A DNA stretch of 64,000 nt from Candidatus Symbiopectobacterium endolongispinus (GTDB lineage: Bacteria > Pseudomonadota > Gammaproteobacteria > Enterobacterales > Enterobacteriaceae). Shown here piece by piece: positions 41,033-51,014 of the stretch. The translations under genes and the position numbers were made by a program. Positions within the stretch are counted from its first letter, which is position 1. Each line of letters starts with the position of its first letter. Under the pieces are notes generated by a model, which saw only the letters and a list, made by a program, of their open reading frames with translations, did not search any database and was not told where the DNA came from. The DNA is taken from positions 744,001-808,000 of the forward strand of contig NZ_JAFJYB010000001.1 in assembly GCF_018777385.1 (NCBI RefSeq), read 5' to 3'.

Positions 41033-41670
41033 ATGAACGCAAACGATCTGCACGATATTATTTTCTACGTGATGTATGCCTCGCTGGTGGCGGCACTGAT
41101 CATCATTATTGAACGTGGACTGTTCTTTGCTTATACACGCCGTCAGACCATGCGCTTGCTCCGTGCGTTGACCGCCGACATTCGCCATATTCACGATCTC
41201 CCTGCTGAGCTCAGCCAGCGCAACAGCCTGCCGGCAACGATGATTGCTCCGCTGTTGCCGCAGGCGGTAGATCGAGACCGTGATGAGCTCAACGATCTGA
41301 TTGATACCCAATATCTGCAAAGTAAACCGTACATGACGCGAGGATTGTGACTGCTAGAAACCATTGTCACCGCAGCGCCGCTGCTGGGCACCATTATGGG
41401 CATTATCGAAACCTTTAAGGCACTCTCGGCTGCTGGGATTTCTGACCCAAGTCAGGTTTCCTCCGGGATATGGGGACAGCACTGTACGCCACGGGGCTGG
41501 GGATTGCCATCGCGCTGATGTGCCTGCTGGGAAACAATTTCCTGCAAAGCCGCATGGAGCACATCAATGAAGTGTTGAAAGTGCTGTTGCTGCGTGCCAG
41601 AATGCCGCATACCCGCCAGCCAGTCAAGCCTGCGGCGGCGCAGGAAAATGGAGTAAAGCGCTATGCGTAG
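41033..41670 (+). pseudogene. exbB: ExbB/TolQ-family proton-channel subunit, TGA and frameshift
   Basis: ATG 41033 begins a protein with an N-terminal span (DIIFYVMYASLVAALIIIIE). At 41348-41350 a TGA stands between MTRGL and LLETIVTAAPLLGTIMGIIE, where ExbB proteins carry tryptophan (TGG to TGA). The conserved TAAPLLGTIMGI helix and FKALSAAGISDPSQVSSGI follow in frame. A frameshift near 41469 then moves GTALYATGLGIAIALMCLL to the next frame, ending at 41670. Both conserved pore helices are thus separated from the start. The 3' end overlaps the phospholipase-like gene by eight bases. Confidence 0.87.
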
Positions 41671-42906
41671 CGTGTGGGCTATTAAACGCGCTGGACGGCA
41701 GTGGGTGTCGGGCTCGGGCTGTGTTTGGTTACCCCCTTCGGCGCTGGCGGATTTCAGCATCCCCGGTTATGAGTTGGTGTATACCGCGCCAGTAGAAACC
41801 GCGTTACAGGCCCCGGATCTGCGTGCGCCGGATGCTGTTTGGAGTGTGCTGTTCGATGAAGCGCAGCATAGCCTGTCGTTGGGGGAGTTCTACGTTGCCA
41901 ATCAGAGCGGCTCGCGGCTTGATAACGTGTTGCAACATCTGCGCAGCGCGGGAGAGCGCGGTGTAAGAATTCGTTTTTTGTTAGAAGAGAAGGGCATTGC
42001 ACTGTCAACGCCGGAAACGTTGGCGCAGTTGAAGGCGATTCCCAATCTGGAACTGCGGGTCATTCCTTACGGTAAGCTGACCGGCTGGATTCTGCATGCG
42101 AAATACCTGCTGGTGGATGGCAAACGTGCCTACGTCGGCAGCCAAAATTTTGACTGGCGTTCACTCGAGCATATTCACGAAACCGGGTTGCTTATTGACG
42201 ACCCCAGCGTGGTAAACAGCTCAATGCGGTGTTTGAGCAGGACTGGCAGGCGCAGCAAGCACTGGCGCAAGGTATCGCCGTCAAGCCAGTTATGCAGACT
42301 GCTGAGCAGGATGATTCGCGCCCGAATAACTATCTGGTTGCCAGCCCCAAAGCGTTCAACCCATCGGGCGTGCTGGATTCTGAAACGGAATTGCCACGCT
42401 TACTGGCGCAAGCGAAAACCCGCGTGCGCATTCAGGTAATGGACTATGCGCCGCTCTCATATGGTCCGAACCGTACTCGTCCCTATTATGCGTTGATAGA
42501 TAATGCGTTACGCAGCGCAGCAGCACGTGTGGTGAAGGTGGAGTTAATGGTGGCGAACTGGAGCACCAAAAAGCCGAACATTGCTTATCTGAAAAGTTTG
42601 GCGGTGCTGCCGAACGTTGAGGTGAAAATCGTGACATTGCCTGAGGCAAGCAGTGGGTTCATCCCCTTTGCCCGCGTGATTCACAGCAAGATCATGACCA
42701 TTGATGAGCAAAAAGCCTGGGTGGGTACCAGTAACTGGAGCGGTGGTTACCTTGATAACTCGCGCAATCTGGAGATTGTGATGCAAAGCCCGGCGATGGC
42801 TGCGCGTATTGATGCGTTGTACGCCCAGTTGTGGAACAGTGACTACGCGCAACTGATTCAACTGGATAAAGATTATCCAGCACCACGCCCCGGTGGGGCA
42901 CATTGA
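41663..42906 (+). pseudogene. Phospholipase D-like protein, frameshifted
   Basis: Two HKD motifs identify the PLD superfamily: HAKYLLVDGKRAYVGSQNF in the first frame and HSKIMTIDEQKAWVGTSNW in the second. The N-terminus may hold a signal peptide (GSGCVWLPPSALADF). The break is in a short A-run at 42214-42216, where VKQLNAVFEQDWQAQ would be restored by one added A. Restored length is about 414 residues. The partner role with a TonB receptor is unknown. Periplasmic phosphodiester or lipid hydrolysis feeding uptake is one guess. It closes the operon before a terminator. Confidence 0.87.
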
Positions 42907-42924
42907 TTCAAGGAAGAGCAAAAA

Positions 42925-42953
42925 AAAACGCCCCGAGGTTAGCGGGGCGTTTT
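42925..42953 (+). terminator. Intrinsic terminator after the PLD-like gene
   Basis: AAAACGCCCCG and CGGGGCGTTTT form a strong stem around AGGTTAG, 18 bases after the stop codon, with a short T-run. Confidence 0.85.
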
Positions 42954-43051
42954 CTGGTTAAAACGTTTTATAGTTAAACAACGTCATCATCGAGATGATG
43001 GGGGATGTTATTGTGATATAGGACATCAGCCCGATGGCATGTCGGTCAGGC

Positions 43052-43174
43052 CTAAATAAAGAAATTGATCAATGCAGCGCACAGAATCGCAGCAATGGCG
43101 GTTTGCGGTGAGTGACCCGCCGCTACGCCAAGCTCAGCGCCGTGTGTCGCCGCAGAAATAAATAAATCTAGCAT
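43052..43174 (-). CDS. yshB: YshB, 40-residue small membrane protein
   Basis: The minus-strand frame from ATG 43174, preceded by AGGAG, encodes MLDLFISAATHGAELGVAA followed by GHSPQTAIAAILCAALINFF. E. coli YshB (36 residues) shares the HTPQTAVAAVLCAA block and lies at the same place before glnG. YshB is a tiny inner-membrane protein, in Salmonella implicated in intracellular survival. A longer start at 43246 has no support. It is intact despite damage on both sides. Confidence 0.85.
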   Translation of the reverse strand: MLDLFISAATHGAELGVAAGHSPQTAIAAILCAALINFFI

Positions 43175-43657
43175 GGTACTTTCTCCTGAATCAGCGACAC
43201 GATCATACTGCCGGCCTATTTTATGTAAAGAACAAAATATCGACAATTTTGTGCGCTGGCTTGTAATTTCAAGCGATACCTATGAGGGCACGGTAAACGG
43301 AGCGTAAGAGTCACGCTTGTCATCGTTCTGGGTGTTGGCTGGGGGGCTCATTTTGGCGAAATGCGCGTTATCTGTGGGGGGACTCCACAAATTTAGGCCG
43401 AGTCTTTTTGTTGGTACCGTGAATGTTTCGTGCGCGTTAACCCAAGCGGTTATTTACATCGTACATCGCACGCGCCCGACACAGGGCGCTCAATCGCCCT
43501 GGCTTTCCGCGGGAAATAACGCTGCTACGCGGTGCCTTCGGAGCCCGAGCCCACTGACGTTCGCGGCGTCCTGCCGCTCACCCAGTGGTCTCGTTCCCCT
43601 CAGCGTTATTTTTTACGCGATATAACGTCAAACAATTCAAAAAGTAAAACCATGCAG
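43175..43657. other. yshB-glnG intergenic region
   Basis: About 480 bases carry no gene I can support. The open plus-strand frame here has no family features and no ribosome site. The yshB promoter should lie in the first 100 bases. The minus-strand exit of glnG shows no clear hairpin terminator. Confidence 0.4.
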
Positions 43658-45070
43658 CTATTCCATTCCCAGCTCTTTGAGCTTGCGCGTCATGGTGTTA
43701 CGTCCCCATCCCAACAGGCGAGCAGCCTCTTGCTTATGACCCTGCGTATGGCGTAACGCGGTAGTGAGCAGCGTTCTTTCCATCTCCGGTTGCGCTTCCG
43801 AGAGCAGGTTTTGATGACCGGAACGCAGCGCCCGATCGGCCCATTGCGCCAGCAGGGTTGCCCAACTGTCTGGTAGCATGTGCACCGTGGCGTCGGGTGC
43901 CGTGGTTTCAAACAGCTCTGGCGGCAGATCCTGAATCAACACCTCTTGCCCCGCGGCCATAACGGTCAGCCAGCGGCAGGTGTTCTCCAACTGACGCACG
44001 TTGCCCTGCCAGGGCAAGCGCGTTAACGCCGTTTCCGTTTCCGGGTGCAGATTTTTGGGTTCCACTCCCAGCTCTTTGGCGGTTGCCTGCAAGAAGTAGC
44101 GTGCCAGCCGCTGAATATCTTCGCGCCGTTCACGCAGTGGAGGCAGATGGACGCGAATCACATTGAGACGGTGAAACAGGTCTTCGCGAAATTTGCCTTC
44201 CTGAACCCGTAGCTCCAGATTTTGGTGGGTTGCGGCGATGATACGCACATCCACTTTCACCGCTGCATAGCCACCGACGCGGTAGAACTGCCCGTCAGCC
44301 AATACGCGCAACAGCCGCGTTTGCACATCCAGAGGCATATCGCCGATTTCATCCAGAAACAGGGTGCCGCCATCGGCCTGTTCAAAACATCCCTGGCGAA
44401 TCTGATTCGCGCCGGTAAACGCCCCTTTTTCGTGACCAAACAGCTCTGACTCGATCAGATCCTTGGGGATGGCCGCCATATTCAAGGCGATAAACGGTGC
44501 TTTGGCGCGCGGACTGTGGCGATGCAGCGCATGTGCCACCAGCTCTTTACCGGTTCCCGATTCCCCGTTGATCAGCACGCTGATAGATGAACGGGAGAGC
44601 CGGCCAATAATGCGAAACACATCCTGCATGGCCGGCGCTTCACCAATGATATCGGTGGTGGGGCCATTGAGCGGTTGCGCGCGGACCGGCTGCTGCTGTT
44701 CCAGATAGTGACTGATCGCACGCTCAACCAAAGCGACAGCTTCATCGATATCAAACGGTTTTGGCAGGTAATCAAATGCACCCTGTTGGTAAGTGCTTAC
44801 CGCAGCATCCAGATCGGAGTGCGCGGTCATAATAATCACTGGCAGCATCGGATGACGCTGTTTGATCTGTTGAAGCAGCGCCAGACCGTCCATGCCCGGC
44901 ATGCGAATATCGGACAGCAGTACATCTGGCGTTTGGGTTGCCATCGCGTGCAGCGCCTGATTTCCGTTATCAAAGGTGGCACAGGTCAACCCCGCCCCAG
45001 TGAGCGCGCGCTCCAGCACCCAACGGATGGAGCTATCGTCATCGACAATCCAGACTATCCCTCGTTGCAT
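43658..45070 (-). CDS. glnG: Nitrogen regulation response regulator NtrC
   Basis: NtrC, phosphorylated by NtrB, activates sigma-54 promoters under nitrogen limitation. From ATG 45070 the 470-residue protein has a receiver domain ([19 protein letters not shown], phospho-acceptor aspartate in [19 protein letters not shown]), an AAA+ domain with Walker A GESGTGKE, the sigma-54-contacting GAFTGA loop, Walker [12 protein letters not shown], and a Fis-type DNA-binding domain ([20 protein letters not shown]). Length equals E. coli NtrC (469). It is intact although its kinase partner glnL, nine bases upstream, is not. Confidence 0.97.
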   Translation of the reverse strand: MQRGIVWIVDDDSSIRWVLERALTGAGLTCATFDNGNQALHAMATQTPDVLLSDIRMPGMDGLALLQQIKQRHPMLPVIIMTAHSDLDAAVSTYQQGAFDYLPKPFDIDEAVALVERAISHYLEQQQPVRAQPLNGPTTDIIGEAPAMQDVFRIIGRLSRSSISVLINGESGTGKELVAHALHRHSPRAKAPFIALNMAAIPKDLIESELFGHEKGAFTGANQIRQGCFEQADGGTLFLDEIGDMPLDVQTRLLRVLADGQFYRVGGYAAVKVDVRIIAATHQNLELRVQEGKFREDLFHRLNVIRVHLPPLRERREDIQRLARYFLQATAKELGVEPKNLHPETETALTRLPWQGNVRQLENTCRWLTVMAAGQEVLIQDLPPELFETTAPDATVHMLPDSWATLLAQWADRALRSGHQNLLSEAQPEMERTLLTTALRHTQGHKQEAARLLGWGRNTMTRKLKELGME

Positions 45071-45078
45071 CGTGAACC

Positions 45079-45783
45079 TCACTGGCGAATGGGCAGGTAA
45101 ACCGAGAATTCGGTATGGCCTGGCAACTGTTAAATTCAATTTTTCCCGAATGCTGATCGATCAAGTTGCGCGCGATCGATAATCCCAGCCCAGTGTCGCC
45201 TTCGCGACCGCCTACCATTGGGTAAAACAGCGTGTCTTGCAACTGTGCAGGGACGCCAGGGCCATCGTCTTCGATATCAATACGCGCCGCCAAGCGATAG
45301 CGCACGCCGTGCAGCGTGAGTTGAAAAGCGGTGCGCGTGCGCAGCGTAATGGTGCCGCCTTCTTTACCCAGCGCCTGGAGCGCATTGCGGGTAATGTTTA
45401 GCAGCACTTGTTCAATCTGGTCTGGGTCATGGGTCAGCTCTGGCAGGCTGGGATCGTAATCTTTCACCAGCATCACGTTGTCAGGTTTTTCTAACGAGAC
45501 CAACTTGCAGACGCGCTCAACGACCTGATGAATACTTTGTGTTACGTGTAAACCCGGCTGCTGCGGCCCTAATAGCCTATCCACCAGATTGCGCAGGCGA
45601 TCGGCCTACTCAATGATCACTTTAGTGTATTCCGTCAGCGCGGGGTCGGGCAGCGCTTTGCGCCAGCAACTGCTGGGCAGCCGGATTAGAATAGTGGATT
45701 GCCAGGTCGTTATCCAGCAATAAAATACTATTGATCAAAGAATTGAGGATCTGCCCAGCATCGGGCAGCGTGCCTGTTGCCAT
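45079..45783 (-). pseudogene. glnL: Nitrogen sensor kinase NtrB with internal deletion
   Basis: ATG 45783 starts [20 protein letters not shown] and [10 protein letters not shown], about 44 residues of the PAS domain. The text then jumps to [17 protein letters not shown] in a shifted frame: about 345 bases encoding the rest of the PAS domain and the histidine box (HEIKNP) are missing. A TAG at 45606-45608 replaces the glutamine before [15 protein letters not shown]. The ATP-binding part ([46 protein letters not shown]) is open, and a missing base near 45118 alters the C-terminus. Kinase and phosphatase activity toward NtrC must be lost. E. coli GlnL has 349 residues. Confidence 0.92.
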
Positions 45784-45882
45784 AACGCAGACTCCTGCAC
45801 CCTCGCGGTGCATTGTAGTTTAGATGATGGATGTTACGTCGCAACGGCCAATATTGATGATAAAGAAATAAGGCCGGTGGTG

Positions 45883-45907
45883 AAAAAAGCCCATCCGAAG
45901 ATGGGCT
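45883..45907 (-). terminator. Terminator of glnA (minus strand)
   Basis: AGCCCATC-CGAA-GATGGGCT is a perfect 8-base stem. Read on the minus strand it is followed by six T residues. It lies between glnA and glnL, where E. coli also has an attenuating terminator. Confidence 0.85.
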
Positions 45908-46021
45908 GAAAAGTTTCCACGGCAACAAAAACAAACTTCTTATAATTCTGTTGATGCTCGGTCATGGCAGGGTTCAGCACGCCCACCACGCCGAGGTAAA
46001 TCATGAGTACGCAGTCGTTGA

Positions 46022-47431
46022 TTAAACGCTGTAGTACAGTTCGAACTCAACCGGGTGCGGCGTCATGCGAACGCGATCGTTCTCTTCACGGCGCAGACCG
46101 ATGTAAGCATCGATAGCGTCGTCAGTGAACACGCCGCCCGCCGTCAGGAATGCACGGTCAGCGTCCAGCGCGTTCAGTGCTTCTTCCAGAGAGCCTGCAA
46201 CCTGTGGGATTTCATTCGCTTCTTCCGGCGGCAGATCGTACAGGTTTTTGTCCATGGCATCGCCAGGGTGGATCTTGTTCTTGATACCATCCAGGCCAGC
46301 CATCAGCAGTGCGGCGAAGCACAGGTACGGGTTAGCCGCCGGGTCTGGGAAGCGCACTTCGATACGTGCAGCTTTCGGGCTGGAAACGAACGGGATACGG
46401 ATAGAAGCAGAACGGTTACGTGCGGAGTACGCCAGCATTACCGGAGCTTCATAACCCGGGACCAGACGCTTGTAAGAGTTGGTGGTCGGGTTGGACAGGG
46501 CGTTGATCGCTTTAGCATGTTTGATGACACCGCCGATGTAGAACAGCGCTTCTTCAGACAGGCCAGCGTATTTGTCGCCGGAGAATTTGTTGGTGCCGCC
46601 TTTGGACAGGGACATATGGCAGTGCATGCCAGAGCCGTTGTCACCGAACATCGGTTTCGGCATAAAGGTGGCCGTTTTGCCGTAAGCTTGCGCTACGTTG
46701 TGAACAACGTATTTGTAGATCTGAATTTCGTCCGCTTTTTTGGTCATGGTGTTGAAGCGGGTTGCCACTTCGTTCTGACCAGCCGTTGCCACTTCGTGGT
46801 GGTGAGCTTCAATAACCAGACCCATTTGTTCCATTACCTGGCACATCTGAGAACGGATGTCTTGTGCGGAGTCAACCGGTGGAACCGGGAAGTAACCGCC
46901 TTTCACTGCCGGACGGTGGCCTTTGTTGCCGCCTTCGTATTTGGTGCCGGAGTTCCAGGCACCTTCGATGTCATCGATAGCAACGTGAGAGCCGGAGATG
47001 CTGCTGCCGAAACGAATGTCGTCAAACAGGAAGAATTCAGGCTCTGGTCCAAACAGAACGGTATCCGCGATACCGGTGGAGCGCAGGTACTCTTCAGCGC
47101 GTTTCGCGATGGAGCGCGGGTCGCGATCGTAACCTTGCATGGTGTTCGGTTCCAGAATGTCACAACGAATGATCAGCGTCGTGTCTTCATAGAACGGGTC
47201 CAGTACAGCGGTGATTGCGTCAGGCATCAGCACCATGTCGGATTCGTTGATACCTTTCCAGCCACCAATGGAGGAGCCGTCGAACATTTTGCCTTCTTCG
47301 AAGAAGTCAGCGCTAACCTGGTGAGCTGGAATGGTGACGTGCTGCTCTTTACCCTTGGTATCGGTAAAGCGTAAGTCGACGAATTTAACTTCGTGCTCAT
47401 TCAGCATCGTCAAAACATGTTCTGCGGACAT
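46022..47431 (-). CDS. glnA: Glutamine synthetase type I
   Basis: GlnA condenses ammonia and glutamate with ATP, the main ammonia-assimilation step when nitrogen is scarce. The 469-residue product matches E. coli. Visible motifs are [32 protein letters not shown] (metal ligands), the ATP site [27 protein letters not shown] and the adenylylation loop [20 protein letters not shown] with the target tyrosine. The start is ATG 47431. Upstream are a sigma-54 promoter and NtrC sites. It heads the glnA-glnL-glnG operon. Confidence 0.98.
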   Translation of the reverse strand: MSAEHVLTMLNEHEVKFVDLRFTDTKGKEQHVTIPAHQVSADFFEEGKMFDGSSIGGWKGINESDMVLMPDAITAVLDPFYEDTTLIIRCDILEPNTMQGYDRDPRSIAKRAEEYLRSTGIADTVLFGPEPEFFLFDDIRFGSSISGSHVAIDDIEGAWNSGTKYEGGNKGHRPAVKGGYFPVPPVDSAQDIRSQMCQVMEQMGLVIEAHHHEVATAGQNEVATRFNTMTKKADEIQIYKYVVHNVAQAYGKTATFMPKPMFGDNGSGMHCHMSLSKGGTNKFSGDKYAGLSEEALFYIGGVIKHAKAINALSNPTTNSYKRLVPGYEAPVMLAYSARNRSASIRIPFVSSPKAARIEVRFPDPAANPYLCFAALLMAGLDGIKNKIHPGDAMDKNLYDLPPEEANEIPQVAGSLEEALNALDADRAFLTAGGVFTDDAIDAYIGLRREENDRVRMTPHPVEFELYYSV

Positions 47432-47511
47432 ACTTGGATCTCCCGATTTGTCATTTATTGTCGTGGAACGAATATCGTTATGGAATGATGTTTGTTACCG
47501 TAATAGGGTTT

Positions 47512-47529
47512 AAGCTAAAATCATGCCAA
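47512..47529 (-). promoter_or_regulatory. Sigma-54 promoter glnAp2
   Basis: On the minus strand TTGGCATGATTTTAGCTT matches the -24/-12 consensus and resembles E. coli glnAp2 (TTGGCACAGATTTCGCTT). The start would fall about 70 bases before the glnA ATG. Confidence 0.85.
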
Positions 47530-47602
47530 CTCTACGCATGGGGTTGGGAGGCGTTGTTTTCAGGCTTTCATTGAAGGCAGTGCCTGCACCATTAGCGTTC
47601 GT

Positions 47603-47638
47603 TGCACTATTATGGTTCATAATCACCAAAATAGTGCA
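47603..47638 (-). promoter_or_regulatory. Two NtrC enhancer sites upstream of glnA
   Basis: TGCACTATTATGGTTCA (47603-47619) and TCACCAAAATAGTGCA (47623-47638) match the NtrC dyad (TGCACTA...TGGTGCA), about 75-125 bases upstream of the sigma-54 promoter, the usual enhancer distance. Both are well preserved despite loss of NtrB. Together with the two promoters they account for the 370-base glnA-typA gap. Confidence 0.8.
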
Positions 47639-47741
47639 CTGTTTATGTGCGTTTGTTTACTTTCTCTGCGCCGTTGCACCGTGAAAGGGATCACAAAGCA
47701 AGCACCCCTGGGTTGTTTATCGCTTAGGAGTGTGATCTTGT

Positions 47742-47769
47742 TTGGTCCCTCGCTTAATCCGTGTACAAT
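47742..47769 (+). promoter_or_regulatory. Sigma-70 promoter of typA
   Basis: TTGGTC at 47742-47747 and TACAAT at 47764-47769 are separated by 16 bases, 33 bases before the typA GTG start. Confidence 0.6.
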
Positions 47770-47802
47770 AGCGCGCTATTTCTAAATGCCTGAGGCAAAG
47801 CT

Positions 47803-49626
47803 GTGATCGAGAATTTGCGTAACATTGCTATTATTGCGCACGTTGACCATGGGAAAACTACCCTGGTTGACAAGCTACTACAACAATCTGGAACATTGGG
47901 TGAACGAAATGACGCCACTGAGCGCGTTATGGACTCCAACGATCTGGAAAAAGAACGCGGTATCACCATTCTGGCGAAAAACACCGCCATTAACTGGAGA
48001 GATTACCGTATCAATATCGTTGACACCCCAGGACACGCCGATTTCGGTGGTGAAGTGGAGCGTGTAATGTCTATGGTCGATTCAGTGCTGCTGCTGGTAG
48101 ACGCAATGGACGGCCCGATGCCCCAGACCCGTTTCGTTACCCAAAAAGCTTTTGCCTATGGCCTGAAACCGATCGTGGTCATCAACAAAGTTGACCGTCA
48201 GGGCGCGCGCCCTGACTGGGTCGTCGATCAGGTGTTCGATCTGTTCGTCAACCTGGGTGCTACCGACGAGCAACTGGATTTCCCTATCGTTTACGCGTCT
48301 GCGTTGATGGGTATCGCCGGTTTGGATCACGAAGAGATGGCGGAAGACATGACGCCGCTGCTCGAAGCGATCGTCAAACACGTTGAAGCGCCGAACGTCG
48401 ATCTGGACGGTCCGCTGCAAATGCAAATCTCCCAGCTGGACTACAACAGCTATGTGGGTGTTATCGGTATCGGCCGTATCAAACGCGGTCGAGTTAACCC
48501 GAACCAGCAAGTGACGATTATCGATGCGGAAGGTAAACGCCGTAACGGTAAAGTGGGTCAGGTGTTGGGCCATTTGGGTTTGCAACGTATCGAATCTAGC
48601 GTCGCAGAAGCGGGCGATATCATCGCTATCACCGGTCTGGGTGAACTGAACATCTCCGACACCATCTGTGATACCGCTAACGTTGAAGCTCTGCCGCCGC
48701 TGTCGGTGGATGAGCCGACCGTTACCATGTCTTTCGGGGTTAACACCTCGCCGTTCTGCGGTAAAGAAGGCAAGTTCGTGACCTCTCGTCAGATTCTGGA
48801 TCGTCTGAAGAAAGAGCTGGTACACAACGTTGCTCTGCGCGTAGAAGAAACCGAAGACCCGGATACCTTCCGTGTGTCTGGTCGTGGCGAACTGCACCTG
48901 TCAGTGCTGATCGAAAACATGCGTCGTGAAGGTTTCGAACTGGCGGTTTCTCGCCCGAAAGTTATCTTCCGTGACATCGATGATCGCCGTCAGGAACCGT
49001 TCGAACAAGTTACCGTTGATATCGAAGATCAGCATCAGGGTTCCGTCATGGAAGCGCTGGGCCTGCGTAAAGGCGAAATGCGTGACATGAACCAGGACGG
49101 TAAAGGCCGTGTACGTCTGGATTACATCATTCCAAGCCGTGGTTTGATTGGTTTCCGTACCGACTTTATGACCATGACCTCCGGTACTGGCCTGCTGTAC
49201 TCCACCTTCAGCCACTACGACGATTTGCGTCCGGGCGATATCGGCCAGCGTCAGAACGGTGTGCTGATCTCTAACGGTCAGGGTAAAGCGGTAGCCTATG
49301 CGCTGTTCAGCTTGCAGGAACGCGGCAAATTGTTCCTGGGCCACGGTGCAGAAGTGTATGAAGGCCAGATCATCGGTATTCACACCCGCTCCAATGACCT
49401 GACGGTTAACTGCCTGACGGGTAAAAAACTGACCAACATGCGTGCTTCCGGTACTGATGAAGCCACCGTGCTGGTGCCAGCGGTGAAAATGTCGCTGGAG
49501 CAAGCGTTGGAATTTATCGATGACGATGAATTGGTTGAAGTGACTCCGCTGTCTATTCGTCTGCGTAAACGTCACCTGACCGAAAACGATCGCCGTCGCG
49601 CCAACCGCGGGCCGAAAGAGGGCTAA
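47803..49626 (+). CDS. typA: Ribosome-associated GTPase TypA/BipA
   Basis: BipA is an EF-G-like GTPase that binds the 70S ribosome and supports 50S assembly and growth in the cold. The start is GTG 47803 (E. coli uses the same residue alignment, MIEKLRN). The 607-residue protein has G1 [10 protein letters not shown], switch [15 protein letters not shown]4 INKVDR, a domain III segment ([20 protein letters not shown]) and the BipA-specific C-terminal domain ([34 protein letters not shown]). It is divergent from glnA, as in E. coli, and intact. Confidence 0.97.
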   Translation: MIENLRNIAIIAHVDHGKTTLVDKLLQQSGTLGERNDATERVMDSNDLEKERGITILAKNTAINWRDYRINIVDTPGHADFGGEVERVMSMVDSVLLLVDAMDGPMPQTRFVTQKAFAYGLKPIVVINKVDRQGARPDWVVDQVFDLFVNLGATDEQLDFPIVYASALMGIAGLDHEEMAEDMTPLLEAIVKHVEAPNVDLDGPLQMQISQLDYNSYVGVIGIGRIKRGRVNPNQQVTIIDAEGKRRNGKVGQVLGHLGLQRIESSVAEAGDIIAITGLGELNISDTICDTANVEALPPLSVDEPTVTMSFGVNTSPFCGKEGKFVTSRQILDRLKKELVHNVALRVEETEDPDTFRVSGRGELHLSVLIENMRREGFELAVSRPKVIFRDIDDRRQEPFEQVTVDIEDQHQGSVMEALGLRKGEMRDMNQDGKGRVRLDYIIPSRGLIGFRTDFMTMTSGTGLLYSTFSHYDDLRPGDIGQRQNGVLISNGQGKAVAYALFSLQERGKLFLGHGAEVYEGQIIGIHTRSNDLTVNCLTGKKLTNMRASGTDEATVLVPAVKMSLEQALEFIDDDELVEVTPLSIRLRKRHLTENDRRRANRGPKEG

Positions 49627-49652
49627 TCCGCCGCTCTTTACAAAACCGTTCC

Positions 49653-49680
49653 AGGGCGCTTTCAGGCGCCCTGCCTTTTT
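49653..49680 (+). terminator. Intrinsic terminator of typA
   Basis: AGGGCGC-TTTCA-GGCGCCCT forms an 8-base stem followed by GCCTTTTT, 27 bases after the stop codon. Confidence 0.85.
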
Positions 49681-49795
49681 CCAATCCCGCCTGCCCGCCG
49701 TGAGTATTTCGTATACGTTTTAGTTATGTTCCTCCCTGTTTAGCCGCCATGTTTCCCGCTACAGTGAAAAAAAACCATGGCGTCTGGAGGGCGAA

Positions 49796-50434
49796 ATGCT
49801 TTATATCTTTGATTTGGGTAACGTTGTCATTGATATCGATTTCAACCGTGTGTTGGGCGTGTGGAGTAAGCTGAGCGGTGTGCCACTCGCTACGCTGAAA
49901 GAGCGCTTTACCATGGATGAAGCCTTTGAACTGCATGAGCGCGGTGAGATCAGCGATGAAGAATTTGGTGCCCGACTGAGTCAGGAAATGAGCATGCTGC
50001 TGAGCTACGAGCAGTTTACGGCGGGCTGGCAGGCCATTTTTGTTGCGCTGCGTCCTGAGGTACTGGATGTGATGCAGCAACTGCGCCAGCAAGGACATCG
50101 CGCCGTGATTTTGTCTAACACCAATCGCCTGCACTGCGCGCATTGGCCCGCTCTGTTTCCAGAAGTGGCCGAGGCCGCTGATTATCTCTATCTGTCACAC
50201 GATATCGGGATGCGTAAACCGGAGGCGAGAATTTATCAGTATGTGCTGACGCAAGAGCAGGCAACCCCGGCGCAAACGATCTTCTTCGATGATAACGAGC
50301 AGAATATTGCCACTACGCAAGCGTTGGGGATTCGCAGCATTTTGGTGACCGATCGCGATACGGTGCCACAGTTTTTTGCAGAACATCCCATTTCCCCTGC
50401 ACACAATACCGTCGCTAACGCGAGTAAGCTGTGA
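49796..50434 (+). CDS. yihX: Alpha-D-glucose-1-phosphate phosphatase YihX
   Basis: YihX is a HAD-family phosphatase that hydrolyses glucose 1-phosphate. The 212-residue protein begins [20 protein letters not shown], where the first motif has aspartate DLGNV as nucleophile. [10 protein letters not shown] (motif II) and [13 protein letters not shown] with [11 protein letters not shown] (motifs III-IV) follow. E. coli YihX is 199 residues. The start ATG 49796 follows GGAGGGCGAA. In E. coli the rbn/yihY gene lies between yihX and dtd. Here only 68 bases remain. Confidence 0.94.
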   Translation: MLYIFDLGNVVIDIDFNRVLGVWSKLSGVPLATLKERFTMDEAFELHERGEISDEEFGARLSQEMSMLLSYEQFTAGWQAIFVALRPEVLDVMQQLRQQGHRAVILSNTNRLHCAHWPALFPEVAEAADYLYLSHDIGMRKPEARIYQYVLTQEQATPAQTIFFDDNEQNIATTQALGIRSILVTDRDTVPQFFAEHPISPAHNTVANASKL

Positions 50435-50502
50435 TAAAAACGGTTGGCATTTTTGATAATAAATCGATTAAAAGAACAGCGGTTCAGGAGTGGTTGTCGT
50501 TT

Positions 50503-50943
50503 ATGATTGCGTTGTTAATTCAGCGTGTTACCCGCGCCAGTGTGACGGTGGACAATGCCATTGTGGGGGAGATCGCAGGCGGATTGTTGGTGCTGTTAGG
50601 CGTCGAGCAAGGGGATGATGAACGTAAGGCGGCGCGCCTGTGTGAGCGCGTGCTCGGCTATCACATTTTCAGCGATGAGCAGGGCAAGATGAACCTTAAC
50701 GTGCAGCAAACCGGGGGCAGCGTGTTGGTGGTATCGCAGTTCACGCTGGCGGCGGATACGCAAAAAGGCATGCGGCCCAGCTTTTCCCGCGGCGCAGAAC
50801 CTGCCGAGGCGGACAGGCTGTATCAATGTTTTGCCACCCAGTGCCGTGAACGAGGCACCCACACGCAAACCGGCCGCTTCGCGGCAGATATGCAGGTTGA
50901 CTTGGTTAACGACGGGCCAGTCACGTTCTGGCTTCAGGTGTGA
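50503..50943 (+). CDS. dtd: D-aminoacyl-tRNA deacylase
   Basis: Dtd removes D-amino acids and glycine from mischarged tRNAs. The start is set at ATG 50503 ([18 protein letters not shown]), giving 146 residues, close to E. coli (145). The longer frame from 50431 begins inside the yihX stop and adds residues not seen in the family. Active-site motifs [18 protein letters not shown] and the Gly-cisPro loop NDGPVTFWL are present. It is followed by yiiD after 71 bases. Confidence 0.96.
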   Translation: MIALLIQRVTRASVTVDNAIVGEIAGGLLVLLGVEQGDDERKAARLCERVLGYHIFSDEQGKMNLNVQQTGGSVLVVSQFTLAADTQKGMRPSFSRGAEPAEADRLYQCFATQCRERGTHTQTGRFAADMQVDLVNDGPVTFWLQV

Positions 50944-51014
50944 CGATGCCGTGCGCGGCAGCGCGCCCGTTGTCACCGATATGCAACACCGCCAATCGGA
51001 AGGAGGAGGAGGCA

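Noticed and set aside
12057-41350. TGA standing for tryptophan in several genes (12057, 12177, 19966, 41348), as if TGA were recoded.
   Set aside because: Many intact core genes end with TGA or have no internal TGA, the affected genes carry other lesions too, and the other stop codons (TAA, TAG) also appear inside genes. Ordinary G to A mutation explains it.
43317-43625. A 102-codon open frame between yshB and glnG.
   Set aside because: No ribosome site, no recognisable domain and ordinary composition. Nothing supports a gene.
46055-47374. A 439-codon open frame on the plus strand.
   Set aside because: It is the exact antisense of glnA, whose biased codon use keeps the opposite strand open. 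No family features or ribosome site.
48082-48897. A 271-codon open frame on the minus strand inside typA.
   Set aside because: Antisense shadow of a highly expressed, codon-biased gene.
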